64,000 nucleotides of DNA, from NCBI GenBank assembly GCA_012845835.1, contig JABAKD010000013.1:3581128-3645127 (forward strand). Direction: 5' to 3'. Of this stretch, positions 34,201 to 42,300 are shown piece by piece. The notes below the pieces were generated by a model that worked only from the letters and a program-made list of their open reading frames with translations, had not been told where the DNA came from and did not search any database. The DNA comes from Undaria pinnatifida. Its lineage: Eukaryota > Sar > Phaeophyceae > Laminariales > Alariaceae. A program made the translations under genes and the position numbers. Each line of letters starts with the position of its first letter. The stretch's first letter is position 1.

Positions 34201-34845
34201 TTTGGCACCGCAAAACACGCAAGAAAGCATTACCCCCCCTGTAACTCGTGTACCACGACGACCGTCAGAGACGGCTTCTTTCTCCAAGTTGACGCGGGAT
34301 GCACAACGGGAAGAGTGGCTTTGGAAAAAAACTCGTGGAACGATCCCTTCCATGGGCGCATCGCTCGGTGCTTCGCACCTCTCCCCGTTTGTGGTTGTGG
34401 ACAGAACTCAGCTGAGAAATGGTTCGAGGGGTGTGTGTGTCGGGATTTTTAGGGTGTGATATTTGGTTAGCAACACTCAATGAAAAATCGACGAGCAGTG
34501 GGATTGCTGAACCCTATGCGCGATAAAAATTGAAGGCAAGAACCGGGGGAAGAAGGGACCACCACACCTGTGACCATGGCTTGTCCAGAAGCTGCAGAGT
34601 ACAAGTGTGGAAAAAATAAAAAAATAAATAAGAAATGTCATCACAGATATCGCGCCTCGCTGGGTACATCTAACGGTTTCACGTGAAAACGACGACGACA
34701 ACGACAACGTCAACATCAACAACAACATTTACATTCAACCATCATAACATCAACATTTACATTAAACCATCACAACAACAACAAGTACACAACCACGACG
34801 ACAACAACAACAACAACAACCACGACGACGACAACAACAACAACC

Positions 34846-34898
<53 letters not shown>

Positions 34899-37800
34899 CG
34901 GGCTACATCTGCTACAAGCAGCAGCACAAAACAGAGATAAAAGCACATGGCATTGTGACAGCAGTGCAGATGTGTCGTGATGTGCTGTGTGTGCATGTTT
35001 CGCACGCTGATAGCGGTCCAAGCGGCTACGTAGCACGAGGAACAAAAAAACAGGAACAATCCTTCATATCGGTGTCACGATGTGGTTTGCTCTTTCAGAC
35101 GAAGAACGTTTGTGCTGCTGCTGCTGCTGCTTGCTGAGAGCGGCGTTGCTGCTTGCTGAAAGGACTGCGCAATCGCGCACTGTTACTTAGTGGTGGCAGC
35201 GGTACAGCTCCAAGTAGGCGTCTTTCATCGGGGGGGGGGCGGGGGGCGGGTAGAACAGACCCTTCTCGAGACTACTTCCTGACCAGTCATCAAAAGTAAG
35301 CCGGGGACCAACGCCCGAATGGATAGGGGGAGGCGTCACTGGCCCAAGTCCGGCGGAAGGCTGTTTTCTCATGGCCGGGGGTTTTGTTAGTGGGTAGGCT
35401 TGCGCAAGTCCCACACTATCCGTATGGATAACTTTTCGGGTGGCTATCTCTGCCAGAGATCAAGTCGGGTCGACCTACTCACGCATCCGTATACAACGGC
35501 GGCTTGCGCTGCTGGAGTAGGAACGGGGACCGCCGGTAGGGACAGGTCGCGCTATCGCTATCACGGGAACCGAAGGACACGCCAGAAAACCAGCTCGATT
35601 GCGAATACGAACGAGTTAAATCGTTACACGGCATGTACGAAATACGTGGACGCGTGGTTTTCTCCCCCATCAGCGGGAGGATATATTAACTGACTAACAT
35701 CACCCTGTTGACCCTGATCGCTACACTGCTGTAGTTCCAAGGGGAGTCGCCGATCTATATCCTCAATGAGGACACACAACCCGTGATACGCGCGATCGGA
35801 GCATCACCCACAGCTCGCAAAGATGAGTTTTGACAAAAACCTTCGATCTCACGGCTGGAGTGTATTTTCATTTTTTTTTAAATGAAAAAAGAAAGAAGGT
35901 AAGCCCACACAGCAAGGGCAGACACTGGGTGTGCTCGTGTCATTGGGTAGACAAAAAGATTCAATGTGAGGACAACACGCACACCACCACAACCACCACC
36001 ACCACCACCACCACCACTACACACCGCGTCAAAACATCAATACCACACCACCACCACCACCATCACCGCACACCACGTCAAAACACCACCACAACACCAT
36101 CACCCCCTGCGATCGGTGATCAGCCGGCCAGCCACCCAACCGCCCAACGGAAGTTTCTCCAGCCACCTGTCACCCATGTGCTCCTTACGTATACGTAGGC
36201 GTATCGCATAAAACAGGACTCCAATCCTGCAAGGGGCTCTCACATCCGTCTTTATCTTACAATGAAAACGACTTGTGAGTATATGTCGACACTTCTTCAT
36301 GTATATGTTGGTGCATACATTCCACAAGCACTGCAGAATGTATTCCCACGTATTCTTGAAACTCCCAAGTAGTTTCCCCCCCGGAGAGCGTGGGTACAGA
36401 CAGTATTGGAAAATAACCCGTGCGTGCGGGCAAAGAGATAGAACAAAACAAAAGCCAATATCACAGCGCACCAGATTACGGTACCTGGTGCACGCTAGTT
36501 ATCGGGTCGTCGTACTGGCTACAACAACAGCGGTCTCTCCTGCGAGCGCGAAGCAACAACGCGCGCTCGCGGAAACCTTGGTATGCGCATGTTGTTGACG
36601 TTGTTGTCACATGTATAATACTAAGCGCCTTAGTCTAGTGCGCACATAGAAACATCATAGGGTCGACTATTAATACCTCGATAGGGTCAGGTCTACGTCT
36701 AGCAGGTGGGGTGATGTTGGGTATGCATATATTATTAAAAGTACGTATATATATTGCACACTTCTGCTTTCCAGCTTCTGGACAAGCCGTGGTCACAGGT
36801 GTCGTCCCTTCTCCCGGTTCTTGCCTTCAATTTTTATCGCGCATAGGGTTCAGCAATTGCCCTGCTCGTCGATTTCTCATCGAGTGCTGCTAACTCACCC
36901 TCTCGCGCTTTCCGATGGTCAATTTGTGCACAAGGAAAAGTCCACACGAATTTACACGAGTATGCACTCGGCGGGGCTCGAACTCACGAAACTGACCTAT
37001 ACCAGGCTCAAGGAAATAACCTGATACGCCACCGGGGCGACCGGCTTGCGTATCCCCGGCTTGAATAAAACATTTCCAGCAGATATGGCTTTCTTCAAAT
37101 TCATTAATTGTTTGCACGAAGGAACAGATCACACACACGAGTCACAGGTACGCGTCCGGTGGTTCATGTCAGGTTGAGAGGTCATAGCTCCCTCCCATCA
37201 AAATCTGCCTGCTCGCTGTCTCTGCTGTGCGACACAATTTCAATGAGAAAAGGTCCAACTTCGGGAAACGCAGACGTATATGCAGGAACACCGGAAGTTG
37301 ATACAATCTGAATAAAATGATGACACATACAAATTGCACAAATAAAAAGGAAAACGGAAACACACAAAAAAAAGAAAAAAAATGACAACGCGTTGCGAAC
37401 ACCGCGAAATTTGCAATAGGCATGTGTAACAATACCGCGTTTCTTTCAAGAGCGGTCGGACGTACATATTGTACAGACTTCGTACTTTTTTTTTCCCTTT
37501 TTTTTCCTCTTTTTTTTTATTCCATTTATCATCCTCGCATTACTCTCGCGCTCCCTCCCAGCAGTAAAACACAGATCCGGGGTCATGAAAGCGGGCCCTC
37601 CCCCCCCCCCTACCCCCTACGGCACATGCCTCCGTTTTTATCGCGAGAATAATTCAGCATTTTCTTCCCTTCTCGTCGACTCGCGTAGAATTGTGTTACT
37701 GCCGTACCGCAAAAATTGCAAGAGGCATGCGTAATACCGCATTCGTTTAGATCGGACGTACCGGGAATGTGTTGCCAATGGTGTACCGCAAAAATGGCAA

Positions 37801-40800
37801 GAATGGACGTGTACCATGTACGTGCTACGATACCGCAAGCTGTAGAGCCGACGTTCCGGATTGGTATATTGGTTGCGCCGCACACCGCGCACGGAATGAA
37901 CGCTGTTGGGATCGCGAACCACGCCCAGCGACCTATTTGAATATTATTGGGCTCCCGACCCACGCACAGCGACCTGCTGACTTCAGTAAAGCACGATACG
38001 TGCGGTCTTATCAGCCAAGAGCGTGCAACAGACGAGCAGCACACGTACATGTGTATGGTAGCGCCACGCTGCGGGTGTGCCGTACTTTTCTCCAAGTTAC
38101 AATTTCTGACCCATTTCCCTATGTTTACCCTCGTAGCAGTCCCGGCTGCTTCGTGCGGCAAGTGACCGATGCTGTTGTCTGTCGTCTAATAGTGGCCACG
38201 CTGCCCGGACACGTTGAAGTCCCAAAGGGTTCAACATTCAATCCAACGCACCGCCGTACTGCCGTGCCAAGCACCCATCCCAACAACTTACACCAACCCT
38301 ACAGCAACTAACTGCCTGCACCCACGATCTGGGGAATGAACTACTTGGAATCATGTAGTGTGGAAACCGCCTTGCACTTAAAAGTGCACTACTAAAAGAG
38401 TTTACCTACCCCAACCCCAATCCTAACCCTGATCTCACCCTAGCCTTAACCCCACCCACCATAACCCCACCCAAACCCTGACCTCACCATACCCTAACCC
38501 TGACCTCACCCTAACCCCAACCCTAACCCCGACCTCACCTTAGCCCTAACTCCACGCTAACCCAAGTTCCAACCTAGCTATAACCCCACCCTAACCGTAA
38601 CCCTACCCTAACTCTGACCTCAAACTAACCCCACCCTAACCCTCACTCCATCCCAACCCTGACCCCACCCCAACCCCGCCCTAACCCGACTCACCTATCG
38701 TTCATTTCCTCAACCAAGCAGTTGGTCGGGTCTCCAAACGCCTGGAAAGGCAGGCCCATGTCCCGCGACGTAATCGCCACCTGCTCCGACGACTGCGAGC
38801 TCAACGCCACCACCTTCCCACCCGCCCGCTTGATCAGGGGGTTCAACTCCACGAACCCTGACATGCCATTATATCACGATGAAAACCACGGGCGGTATCG
38901 CGAACCCACGGTATTATATATCCCGATGATGTAAACAACGCAAGGCCAGGAAAGCGACAACGGCAGCAACAACAGCGGCATGAAAGCGACCAAACACGAG
39001 AGGGGAGAGAAGGTTATAACGTAAAATTGGTTAATACTCCGTATTTGTACCCGAGTGTGGTCGGTACATACCGAAACATGCATGTTTTCATAAATACTTC
39101 GGTACTCAGTATAACCAGCAGGGCAGTAGGGTAAAAACGTAACCGATTCTAAAATGTTTCGCGCTATTTTAGGTTGTGGCCGCGAAAACCACGCTTAGCA
39201 AGTGGTACCCGGAGCAAGGGCGTGTACTTCGAGGTATCTCTACTACGGACTGACGTGCACAAAAAAAAACCAACAGCACGCACCCTGTAGGCTGCGGTTG
39301 CGCCCAAAGCATTTGCGGCTGTTGCTTCGTATCGGGTACAAACTATGCTGTAAGAACAACAACAAACAAACAATTCTCACTGGGCAATAAACGACTAGTG
39401 ATAGCGATGCAGGCGACGCCGACTGCTGATGCTCGCGCTGCACGTCTGCATCGACTGCTACTACTGCTGCTGCTGCTGCTGCTGTTCGTATCTCCTGCGC
39501 ACAGCAAATGAGTGACAAGAGCTCGTAATTTATAATTTCACCCTACGCGAAGAAAACCGCATACCACGCTGGAATGGACAAGGATCCGGGGTGTACTTAT
39601 TAGGATGTTTACTGCGAATTGGTGTCGAGTTTTGTGGGCAACCAAAGGGCTCTTGGGCACACAGCACCCACACAGACAACAAACACTCAAGAAACAGCGC
39701 GGGTGCACGAGAAAACACACGCACAAGTGGTCTCCTTGCCCGCCTATTAATAGTAGTGAAGAAATACGTACGAGAAATACACGTCCTTAATTTTTTTTCT
39801 GTAAAACAGACTGCCGTAAAAGAGATGCAGGTATGGTGTGTGTGGCGCTTGTTCTTTACGTGTAATTATACCCGGATCCAACTCTTGCTGCTGGGAGCCT
39901 TCGTGTGAAGTCTCCAACAAAAGGCAGGTGGGTAGGTTATGATGCTGCCGCAGGGCCTCATATCAGGTAACATTTCAGGCATGAGCAGTATTAATAGTCG
40001 GCGTGGGAATCAAATCACAGCAGCGGCCGCAGCCCCACCTCTGCTGTGTGTGACAACAAACAAATTCGCGATTTGTATAAATAGCAATTTCACGCAAAAT
40101 AGGTGCAATAGCACGACCGGTATAATACACCAACTCTATACTTCCAGTAACAGCCTGCGCGTCCATGAAGTAAACCACAGGACCCGAACGGCGGGATGGC
40201 TGGCTTTCCTTAAAAGCTACCTCACTGTTATCAAGTTATTAAGTCTACTGTGGACTGCAGGCTAGAATGAATACCAGGTAACAAAATAAATGCAACTCAC
40301 AGCTGACGTCCTTCAGATATTATAAAATAAATTCAAGTACAGCAGCAACAGAAGCAGAAGCAAGAGAAGGAGCAGCATCAGCAGCAGCAGCACCACCACC
40401 AGTCCCCCCTCCGCATGCGGCTAACCCACCCTCATCTAAATCAACCCTCAAGAAAAGACAAGTCTCTGAGGGCTGGAACACACCACTCGGTGATGTTGCA
40501 TTCGTGCTGATGCGTGCTGACTTTCTCCCGTCACACTGACAAACCAAACCACATACAATCGAACAAGCCCAAATACCCTACGCTCCGTACCGGCTCCTAA
40601 ACAGCTCACCATTTAAAATATTTTTAATACTGATCGTAATACAGAACACAAAAAACGTACGTAAACAAGAGCCGGGACGATGACGTTGGGGACCCAACAT
40701 ACAAAAACAAAAACCTACGTCCAAGTCTGAGTTTTTGACTTTTTGTTGCCAAAAGTACACGATCCTTTTCCAGAGAGAATTTTCGGGCTTTCAAAGCTAT

Positions 40801-41689
40801 CAAGTCCGAGAACCAATCGAGTGAGCAAGCAGCCAACGGGCAGCTGCGGGCGAAGGTGCTACTGCCCGTGCCCGCGCTTGCCGGAACGCTTCGCATCCCG
40901 AGGTCTATTGGGTCCATCGAACAGGGCTTGAGAGCTGACTGGCCGGAGACGACGACCCGATGACATGCTTTGTGTTGGTACTGGCTGTGGTGCAAAACCA
41001 CAACTGTTTGGGGAGAGCTGGACACAGAAAAGAGCAGTCCGGATTTCGGGACCTGGAAAAAGCAGAAAACAGGATGGAAAAAATCAAATTCTGCAACCCA
41101 GCAACCGACTTCTCTGGTTCTCCCAGACGGCGGCCAGCGCGAGCTCCCGAGCCAGCGCTAGCTACCAGCCTCAATCAATGCCCTCTCTGTCGAGATTCCG
41201 GCCACACTCACCCTTGAGAAGAGCGTGACTTGATGTGCACCACCCCCCCCGAAAAACCACGATAATCTTGAAGTCACACTTCCGACGTTGCAGCGCCCGC
41301 TTGTTGGAGGCAGCATGAGGCGGAGAGTCAAAGCCAGTCCATATCGATTTTTTCTTCGATGGGTCTGACTCGTCGCCGCCACACCGTCGTGAAGGAGCGC
41401 CGGTCCCTCCTTCACCGCCCTTGCCTGCCCCCTGCCTTCCTTCCCATATGTAATCGCCGCCACCGCCACCGCCACCCGTGGCCGGCACTTCGGAGTCGCC
41501 TCGGGTTTCCGAGTTCCGTACTCGAGGAGAGGGGGATGATGTTAGGCAGGTGCTGCCAGACTCGCCGCTTGACATCGGCTTTCCGCAAAAATGCGGCGGG
41601 CTAGTTGATGTCTCTGTTGCACCCTCAGGCCGCGTTGTTTTCGAGACGGAGGGCACAGCTCTTTGAGAGGCCAGTAAGCGAGGCGACAT
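21855..41689 (-). CDS. Peroxiredoxin-like (AhpC/TSA family) protein, four-exon gene
   Basis: Four minus-strand exons total 1,149 nt (382 residues plus stop) and span 19.8 kb. Order: Ser/Gly-rich N-terminus (1-125); thioredoxin-fold strand and active site (IIVVFRGGWCTSSH, about 142-155); helix and strand (LNPLIKRAGGKVVALSSQ); GLPFQAFGDPTNCLVEEM; HGMAQPCVLAVA and VLYKW; then SLRHSDAWTTILNAF and a poly-Q tail. These blocks follow the order seen in AhpC/TSA-like proteins of algae and bacteria, which usually reduce peroxides through the Cys of WC. The usual second Cys of the W-C-x-x-C site is absent (WCTSSH). The N-terminal beta strand of the fold is not obvious, so an earlier exon could be missing. 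Activity and location are inferred only; no clear signal peptide is seen. Confidence 0.82.
22394..22586. repeat. Compound pentanucleotide microsatellite in intron 3
   Basis: (AAGCC)n at about 22398-22430 changes to (GACGA)n at about 22432-22493 and then (AAGAC)n at about 22500-22584. Each block differs from the next by one or two base changes. The array ends within 10 bases of the exon 3 donor. Confidence 0.95.
22594..22738 (-). CDS. AhpC/TSA-like gene, exon 3
   Basis: 145 nt after a strong pyrimidine tract ending TTCTCCAG. The first base completes the Arg codon from exon 2, and 48 codons follow. It contains GCTVC (a CxxC pair not usual at this site), DAYPHGMAQPCVLAVA and SVLYKWDRWQ. HGMAQP plus VLYKW is a hallmark of the C-terminal half of AhpC/TSA-like domains. 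It ends in phase 0 at CAG before donor GTACGC. Intron 3 (376 bases) is largely pentanucleotide repeat. Confidence 0.87.
22760..23160. other. 3' part of intron 2, purine-rich
   Basis: G-rich tracts (pyrimidine-rich on the transcript strand) lead into the exon 3 acceptor. A-rich and (AC)n patches lie at about 22966-22990. No exon seen. Confidence 0.55.
23160..23500. repeat. Degenerate X1 heads and an S2 3' fragment in intron 2
   Basis: TTCGAAGTATCACACGCAGC at 23171 (minus orientation) and ATCAGCCGTGGGTTCGACG, CTCATCTTTGCAAGCTGCG at 23430-23485 (plus) are diverged X1 heads. GTGACCCCGGACCCGAGTTA at about 23377 matches the S2 3' domain. Confidence 0.55.
23501..23990. other. Intron 2, nothing recognised
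   Basis: AT-rich sequence with short overlapping ORFs on both strands and no recognised repeat family or splice-bounded exon. Confidence 0.45.
23998..24165 (+). repeat. B1 repeat copy, 5' part
   Basis: GGTGTGCTGGCTTGC, TTCATTGCGG-like and TATTTGCAACG segments recur at 25142 (plus) and 28480 (minus). It ends at TACCAGGTA (24151-24159). Confidence 0.6.
24370..24500 (+). repeat. B1 repeat, 3' fragments in tandem
   Basis: CACACCGGTTGTGCTGGATG at about 24396 and AATGTGCTGGATGTACGA at about 24450 resemble the B1 3' segment at 28090-28120. The rest of 24170-25040 shows no gene; it has several TTGACCGC/TTGACTGACCGC-like short motifs of unknown meaning. Confidence 0.45.
25142..25365 (+). repeat. B1 repeat, long copy
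   Basis: Contains TTCATTGCGGTCAGCACTG, TTGCTGTATTTGCAATGG, GTTCGTGACCACAGGCACGG and AAATGTGAACAACACAG, covering both halves of the family. Confidence 0.7.
25366..26030. other. Intron 2, no gene recognised
   Basis: Includes a short GGCAAGGCAACGCAACGCAA run at about 25391. Otherwise unassigned. Confidence 0.45.
26035..26211 (+). mobile_element. Two abutting M1 MITEs
   Basis: The first copy (26035-26121) starts TTAACCC and stops at GGGGGCTC, lacking its terminal TAAAGGGG. The second (26122-26211) starts TTAACCCCTTTACAACTGG and ends AAAGGGGTCAA. The cores are almost identical apart from an expanded G/T-run in the first. Confidence 0.88.
26295..26455 (+). repeat. G1 repeat whose middle is a long hairpin
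   Basis: The G1 ends (GGGATTTTTCATCCGG on the left, GTGGTGCACCTCTCTGTCG on the right) enclose an inverted repeat. The left arm is 26324-26365, the loop 26366-26374 and the right arm 26375-26415, with about one mismatch and one indel. The arms hold CTCCAGCCATCAC and CGGTTAGGAAGGACATG. Confidence 0.88.
26427..26583 (+). repeat. 78-base tandem repeat, two units
   Basis: CACCTCTCTGTCGTAG occurs at 26430 and 26508, and AGCCGAACA, CAGTACCTGGTACAGCAC in both units. Each unit contains one TACCTGGTA. Confidence 0.85.
26600..26880 (+). repeat. P1 local repeat, plus copy
   Basis: ATGTGACCGCCTTGTTGGGG, GTGGCGCCAAGCGATTTTGA, CGGGATACCGCCTT and ACTCAGACCGCC are repeated in reverse at 28545-28690. Confidence 0.75.
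26900..28050. other. Intron 2, no gene recognised
   Basis: The minus frame 27744-27346 (132 codons) is open but has no motif. Its APPFEVELG resembles APPLKVELG in the ORF ending at 28829, which points to another repeat. An (AT)n run lies near 27926. Confidence 0.45.
28056..28165 (+). repeat. B1 repeat, 3' part
   Basis: TGTGACCACAGAGCTTGTCTC, GGCACGGACACCGGTTGTAC and AATGCGAAGAAAACACAC match the B1 3' half. Confidence 0.75.
28270..28485 (-). repeat. B1 repeat, reverse copy
   Basis: The reverse strand reads GGTGTGCTGGCTTGCGTC, then CGTGGTTCGTGACCGCAGAG and CATCGGCACGGACACTG. Confidence 0.7.
28545..28690 (-). repeat. P1 local repeat, minus copy
   Basis: The reverse strand reads ATGACCGCCTTGCTCGGGG, ACGCCAAGCAACTTTGACGG and CGGGATACCGCCTTTTACTC, pairing with 26600-26770 as a distant inverted repeat. 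Confidence 0.75.
28829..29506 (-). CDS. Uncharacterised 225-codon open frame in intron 2
   Basis: This is a minus-strand frame from an initiator-type codon at 29506 to a stop at 28829. It is not simple sequence and is Cys-rich. I recognise no domain. A plus-strand frame of 209 codons (28693-29322) overlaps it, which argues that at least one is accidental. It lies inside the 16-kb intron on the gene's own strand. It could be a decayed mobile-element gene or chance. Confidence 0.15.
   Translation of the reverse strand: MRQGIMDGVFELEHQGFHDKGAASCDTACTPRALTIEVLAFALCLGPRVCTLFCRPVWVKKPMTCYEKCERATRQCKMASCYCEGRTCSSIAMLVWRGCWVSSCIAHDEVVVLLTPAASTKPLARILKEEWICISTGSGYHAVSTCTLTERTADVFEIVLMEIATSQARRASSGRCCNGYTSKYILWSLVPSEKPRGDSVRSGKHRLLCSRAPPLKVELGVWYFC
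29510..30190. mobile_element. Divergent M1-like element in otherwise unassigned DNA
   Basis: Between 29724 and 29807, TTAACCC...CGGTTAA encloses a reverse GGGGGACAAATCACTTGG: an 84-base minus-strand relative of M1 with TTAA at both ends. The rest of this stretch shows no gene. Confidence 0.6.
30195..30560 (+). repeat. J1 repeat with short (GGTAT)n
   Basis: Contains CTTTTAGCATTGC, GGGTCACTCGCGGGAG, GGAAAGGTTAGCTACGCCGC, about eight GGTAT units (30433-30477) and GTGGCTCAAACCCAGTAGTA. The same order, with a far longer array, occurs at 51288-51880. Confidence 0.88.
30600..32340. other. Intron 2, no gene recognised
   Basis: Contains two GATCTAC-like short repeats near 30605-30680, a reverse B1 fragment near 31318-31345, (GTT)n near 31259-31303 and a G-run near 31664. 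The frame ending at TTACAAG-GTATCG (31832) looks mildly exon-like but has no recognised motif. Confidence 0.4.
32345..32410 (+). repeat. S2 3' fragment
   Basis: GGAGACCCCGGATCGGAGTT and CTAGGGAGGGACAAG match the S2 3' domain, followed by purine-rich sequence. Confidence 0.55.
32411..32938. other. Intron 2, nothing firm; possible M1 remnant
   Basis: TTTCCGGGGACAAACAACTTGG at about 32640-32661 (written here as one short core) resembles the M1 middle, but neither TTAA end is present. No exon seen. Confidence 0.4.
32940..33170 (+). repeat. X1 dispersed repeat
   Basis: Head at about 32963 (CAGCTGTGAGTTCGAAGAT), then GTGTTACTGGGTGTG, GGTCGGCAACTCCCC and GTGCGCGGAAACTATAAAAC. Confidence 0.85.
33225..33352 (+). 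repeat. O1 repeat copy
   Basis: CATGCAGCACACGGCAGGCA, GGGCACTTGCATT and CAGCAGCCCGGG recur at 63885-64000. Confidence 0.75.
33355..34450. other. Intron 2, no gene recognised; small local repeat
   Basis: GCCGCAAAACACGCAAGAAA at about 34068 and CACCGCAAAACACGCAAGAA at about 34206 form a local direct repeat. No supported exon. Confidence 0.45.
34455..34645 (+). mobile_element. S1 SINE, 5'-truncated, with A-rich tail
   Basis: Reads AATCGACGAGCAGTGGGATT, GCTGAACCCTATGCGCGATA, GTGACCATGGCTTGTCCAG and then an A-rich tail (34610-34635). The tRNA-like head is absent, as expected for a 5'-truncated retroposon. Confidence 0.8.
34684..34894. repeat. (CAA)n/(CGA)n array
   Basis: Imperfect ACA/ACG triplets become a pure CAA run at 34847-34894. 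It follows shortly after the S1 A-tail. Confidence 0.92.
35304..35695 (+). mobile_element. R1 retroposon copy
   Basis: GGACCAACGCCCG at the start, CTCATGGCCGGGGGTTTTG, GGGTCGACCTACTCACGC and AAATACGTGGACG near the end, with GGGAGGATATATTAA where others have the A-tail. Confidence 0.8.
35696..35885 (-). repeat. X1 dispersed repeat
   Basis: Reverse X1: ACATCACCCTGTTGACC, GGGGAGTCGCCGATC, GCGATCGGAGCATC and the head in reverse near 35850. Confidence 0.82.
35915..36110 (+). repeat. B1 3' end followed by (ACC)n
   Basis: ACACTGGGTGTGCTCGTG, TTCAATGTGAGGACAACACG leads directly into ACC repeats (35981-36018) and a second CAC/ACC block with CGTCAAAACA between (about 36038-36095). Confidence 0.78.
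36110..36755. other. Intron 2, no gene recognised
   Basis: No family member or splice-bounded exon identified. Confidence 0.45.
36760..37048 (-). mobile_element. S1 tRNA-derived SINE, near full length
   Basis: The minus strand starts CCGGTCGCCCCGG and has A-box-like TGGCGTATCAGG, B-box-like AGTTCGAGCCC, the central CGACGAG and GCGCGATAAAAATTGAAGGC part, then GTGACCACGGCTTGTCCAG. It matches the copy at 5909-6250 along its length but lacks a clear A-tail. Confidence 0.82.
37495..37690 (-). mobile_element. S2 SINE-like element
   Basis: Minus strand: GTCGACGAGAAGGGAAG, TGCTGAAT, TCTCGCGATAAAAACGGAGG, GGGCCCGC, TGACCCCGGATCTG, GGGAGGGAGCGCGAGAG, then an A-rich tail near 37500. The central part matches S1. 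Confidence 0.75.
37700..38330. other. Intron 2, no gene recognised; short local repeats
   Basis: ACCGCAAAAATTGCAAGAGG (37703) and ACCGCAAAAATGGCAAGAAT (37783) are local repeats also seen degraded near 37402. Open frames of about 180 codons on both strands overlap and lack motifs. Confidence 0.45.
38404..38690. repeat. Degenerate CCCTAA array beside the exon 2 donor
   Basis: About 290 bases of interspersed CCCTAACCC, CCTGACCTCACC and CCCCACCC units. On the transcript strand intron 2 therefore opens with G-rich repeats immediately after GTGAGT. It is a telomere-like interstitial sequence, not a telomere. Confidence 0.9.
38695..38857 (-). CDS. AhpC/TSA-like gene, exon 2
   Basis: 163 nt bounded by CAG (38860-38858) and donor GTGAGT (38694-38689). 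Joining the phase-1 end of exon 1 gives GGG and then FVELNPLIKRAGGKVVALSS, with the WC-to-VVALS spacing expected in the family. The middle encodes SEQVAITSRDMGLPFQAFGD. It ends in phase 2 within an Arg codon. The acceptor has a poor pyrimidine tract, so frame and homology are the main support. Intron 2 is 15,956 bases and opens with G-rich telomere-like sequence. Confidence 0.88.
38861..41205. other. Intron 1 of the AhpC/TSA-like gene
   Basis: Contains (CTG)n at about 39461-39484 and AGC/AGA-rich triplets at 40334-40395. A minus-strand open stretch at 41052-40719 is flanked by TTTTTCCAG and GTAGGT, but its length would break the exon 1 to exon 2 frame. No dispersed family is conspicuous here, unlike intron 2. 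Confidence 0.6.
41212..41689 (-). CDS. AhpC/TSA-like gene, exon 1
   Basis: Starts at ATG 41689. The frame is closed upstream by TAA at 41716-41714. An acceptor-like CCCTAACCCTAG at about 41702 leaves open that this is an internal exon. It encodes 159 codons plus one base: a low-complexity Ser/Gly-rich leader with a run of seven or eight Gly (near residue 75), a basic stretch (NKRALQRRKCDFK) and the active site FRGGWC. The FRGGWC codons lie in a G8 run that is prone to sequencing error. The exon ends before donor GTGAGT (41211-41206) in phase 1. Intron 1 is 2,354 bases. Confidence 0.8.
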
Positions 41690-42180
41690 GCCCAAGCCTC
41701 CTAGGGTTAGGGGTTAAGGTTTTCGTAGGGGTTCCCGGTCTGTGTGCATCAACCTAGCCTCGCGCGGGCAGGCAGGGAGAGAGCAATGATGTAGTGAGGG
41801 GGCAAGTTCTACGGAAGGACGTCGCGAGGGAAATTTCTGAAGAATATTCCGATCGGACTATTGTGGTTTCGTTTGATTCGGCCAAGGCGAAACGTCTACG
41901 AAACCGTCAAACATTTTTGAGTATCAAACTTTCATAATGGATCGTCAAGTCGAGATCGTCATCGCATAAATATCATGGTATCACGCATGCTGCCATGCAT
42001 GTGTGTCGTGTACCTGTACATAAAGACTATACACGTGGTAGTCTTTCTTGGGTGGCGAGCGGTATAGTCGGTTTCTCCAGGCGTGAGTAATGAGACGTAC
42101 ATGCACCGGGGTATGGACCTGGTACATCGTAGACTGACTCCCGATTTCACTGTTACATGTTTCTGGTGGAGGCATGAATT
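41690..42180. other. Upstream flank of the AhpC/TSA-like gene
   Basis: Probably contains the promoter or 5' UTR, or the end of an upstream intron. No TATA box or clear initiator was recognised. Telomere-like AACCCCTAACCCTAG (minus strand) ends at 41702. Confidence 0.4.
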
Positions 42181-42184
42181 ACGT

Positions 42185-42300
42185 CAGCTGTGATGTATGC
42201 GTGTACCACCTTGGGTTGTTTGTGTTTTTCCCTGGGGTATTCCTCAGCTCCAGAGTGACTGGAGCCTGTCCTGTGACCACGGAGTTGATTTTATGCGAGT
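42185..42300 (+). repeat. B1 fragment
   Basis: ACCTTGGGTTGTTTGTG and CCTGTGACCACGGAGTTGAT resemble the middle of B1. Confidence 0.5.

Noticed and set aside
38320-38350. Possible M1 MITE remnant (GGGGAATGAACTACTTGGAA)
   Set aside because: Only a short core resembles M1; neither TTAA end is present.
38404-38690. Chromosome end (telomere)
   Set aside because: CCCTAA units are degenerate, mixed with other C-rich words, and lie inside an intron with coding exons on both sides.
40719-41052. Splice-like open segment on the minus strand inside intron 1 (TTTTTCCAG ... GTAGGT)
   Set aside because: At 334 nt it would break the reading frame if spliced between exons 1 and 2, whereas exon 1 joined directly to exon 2 gives the expected family spacing. 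No motif recognised.
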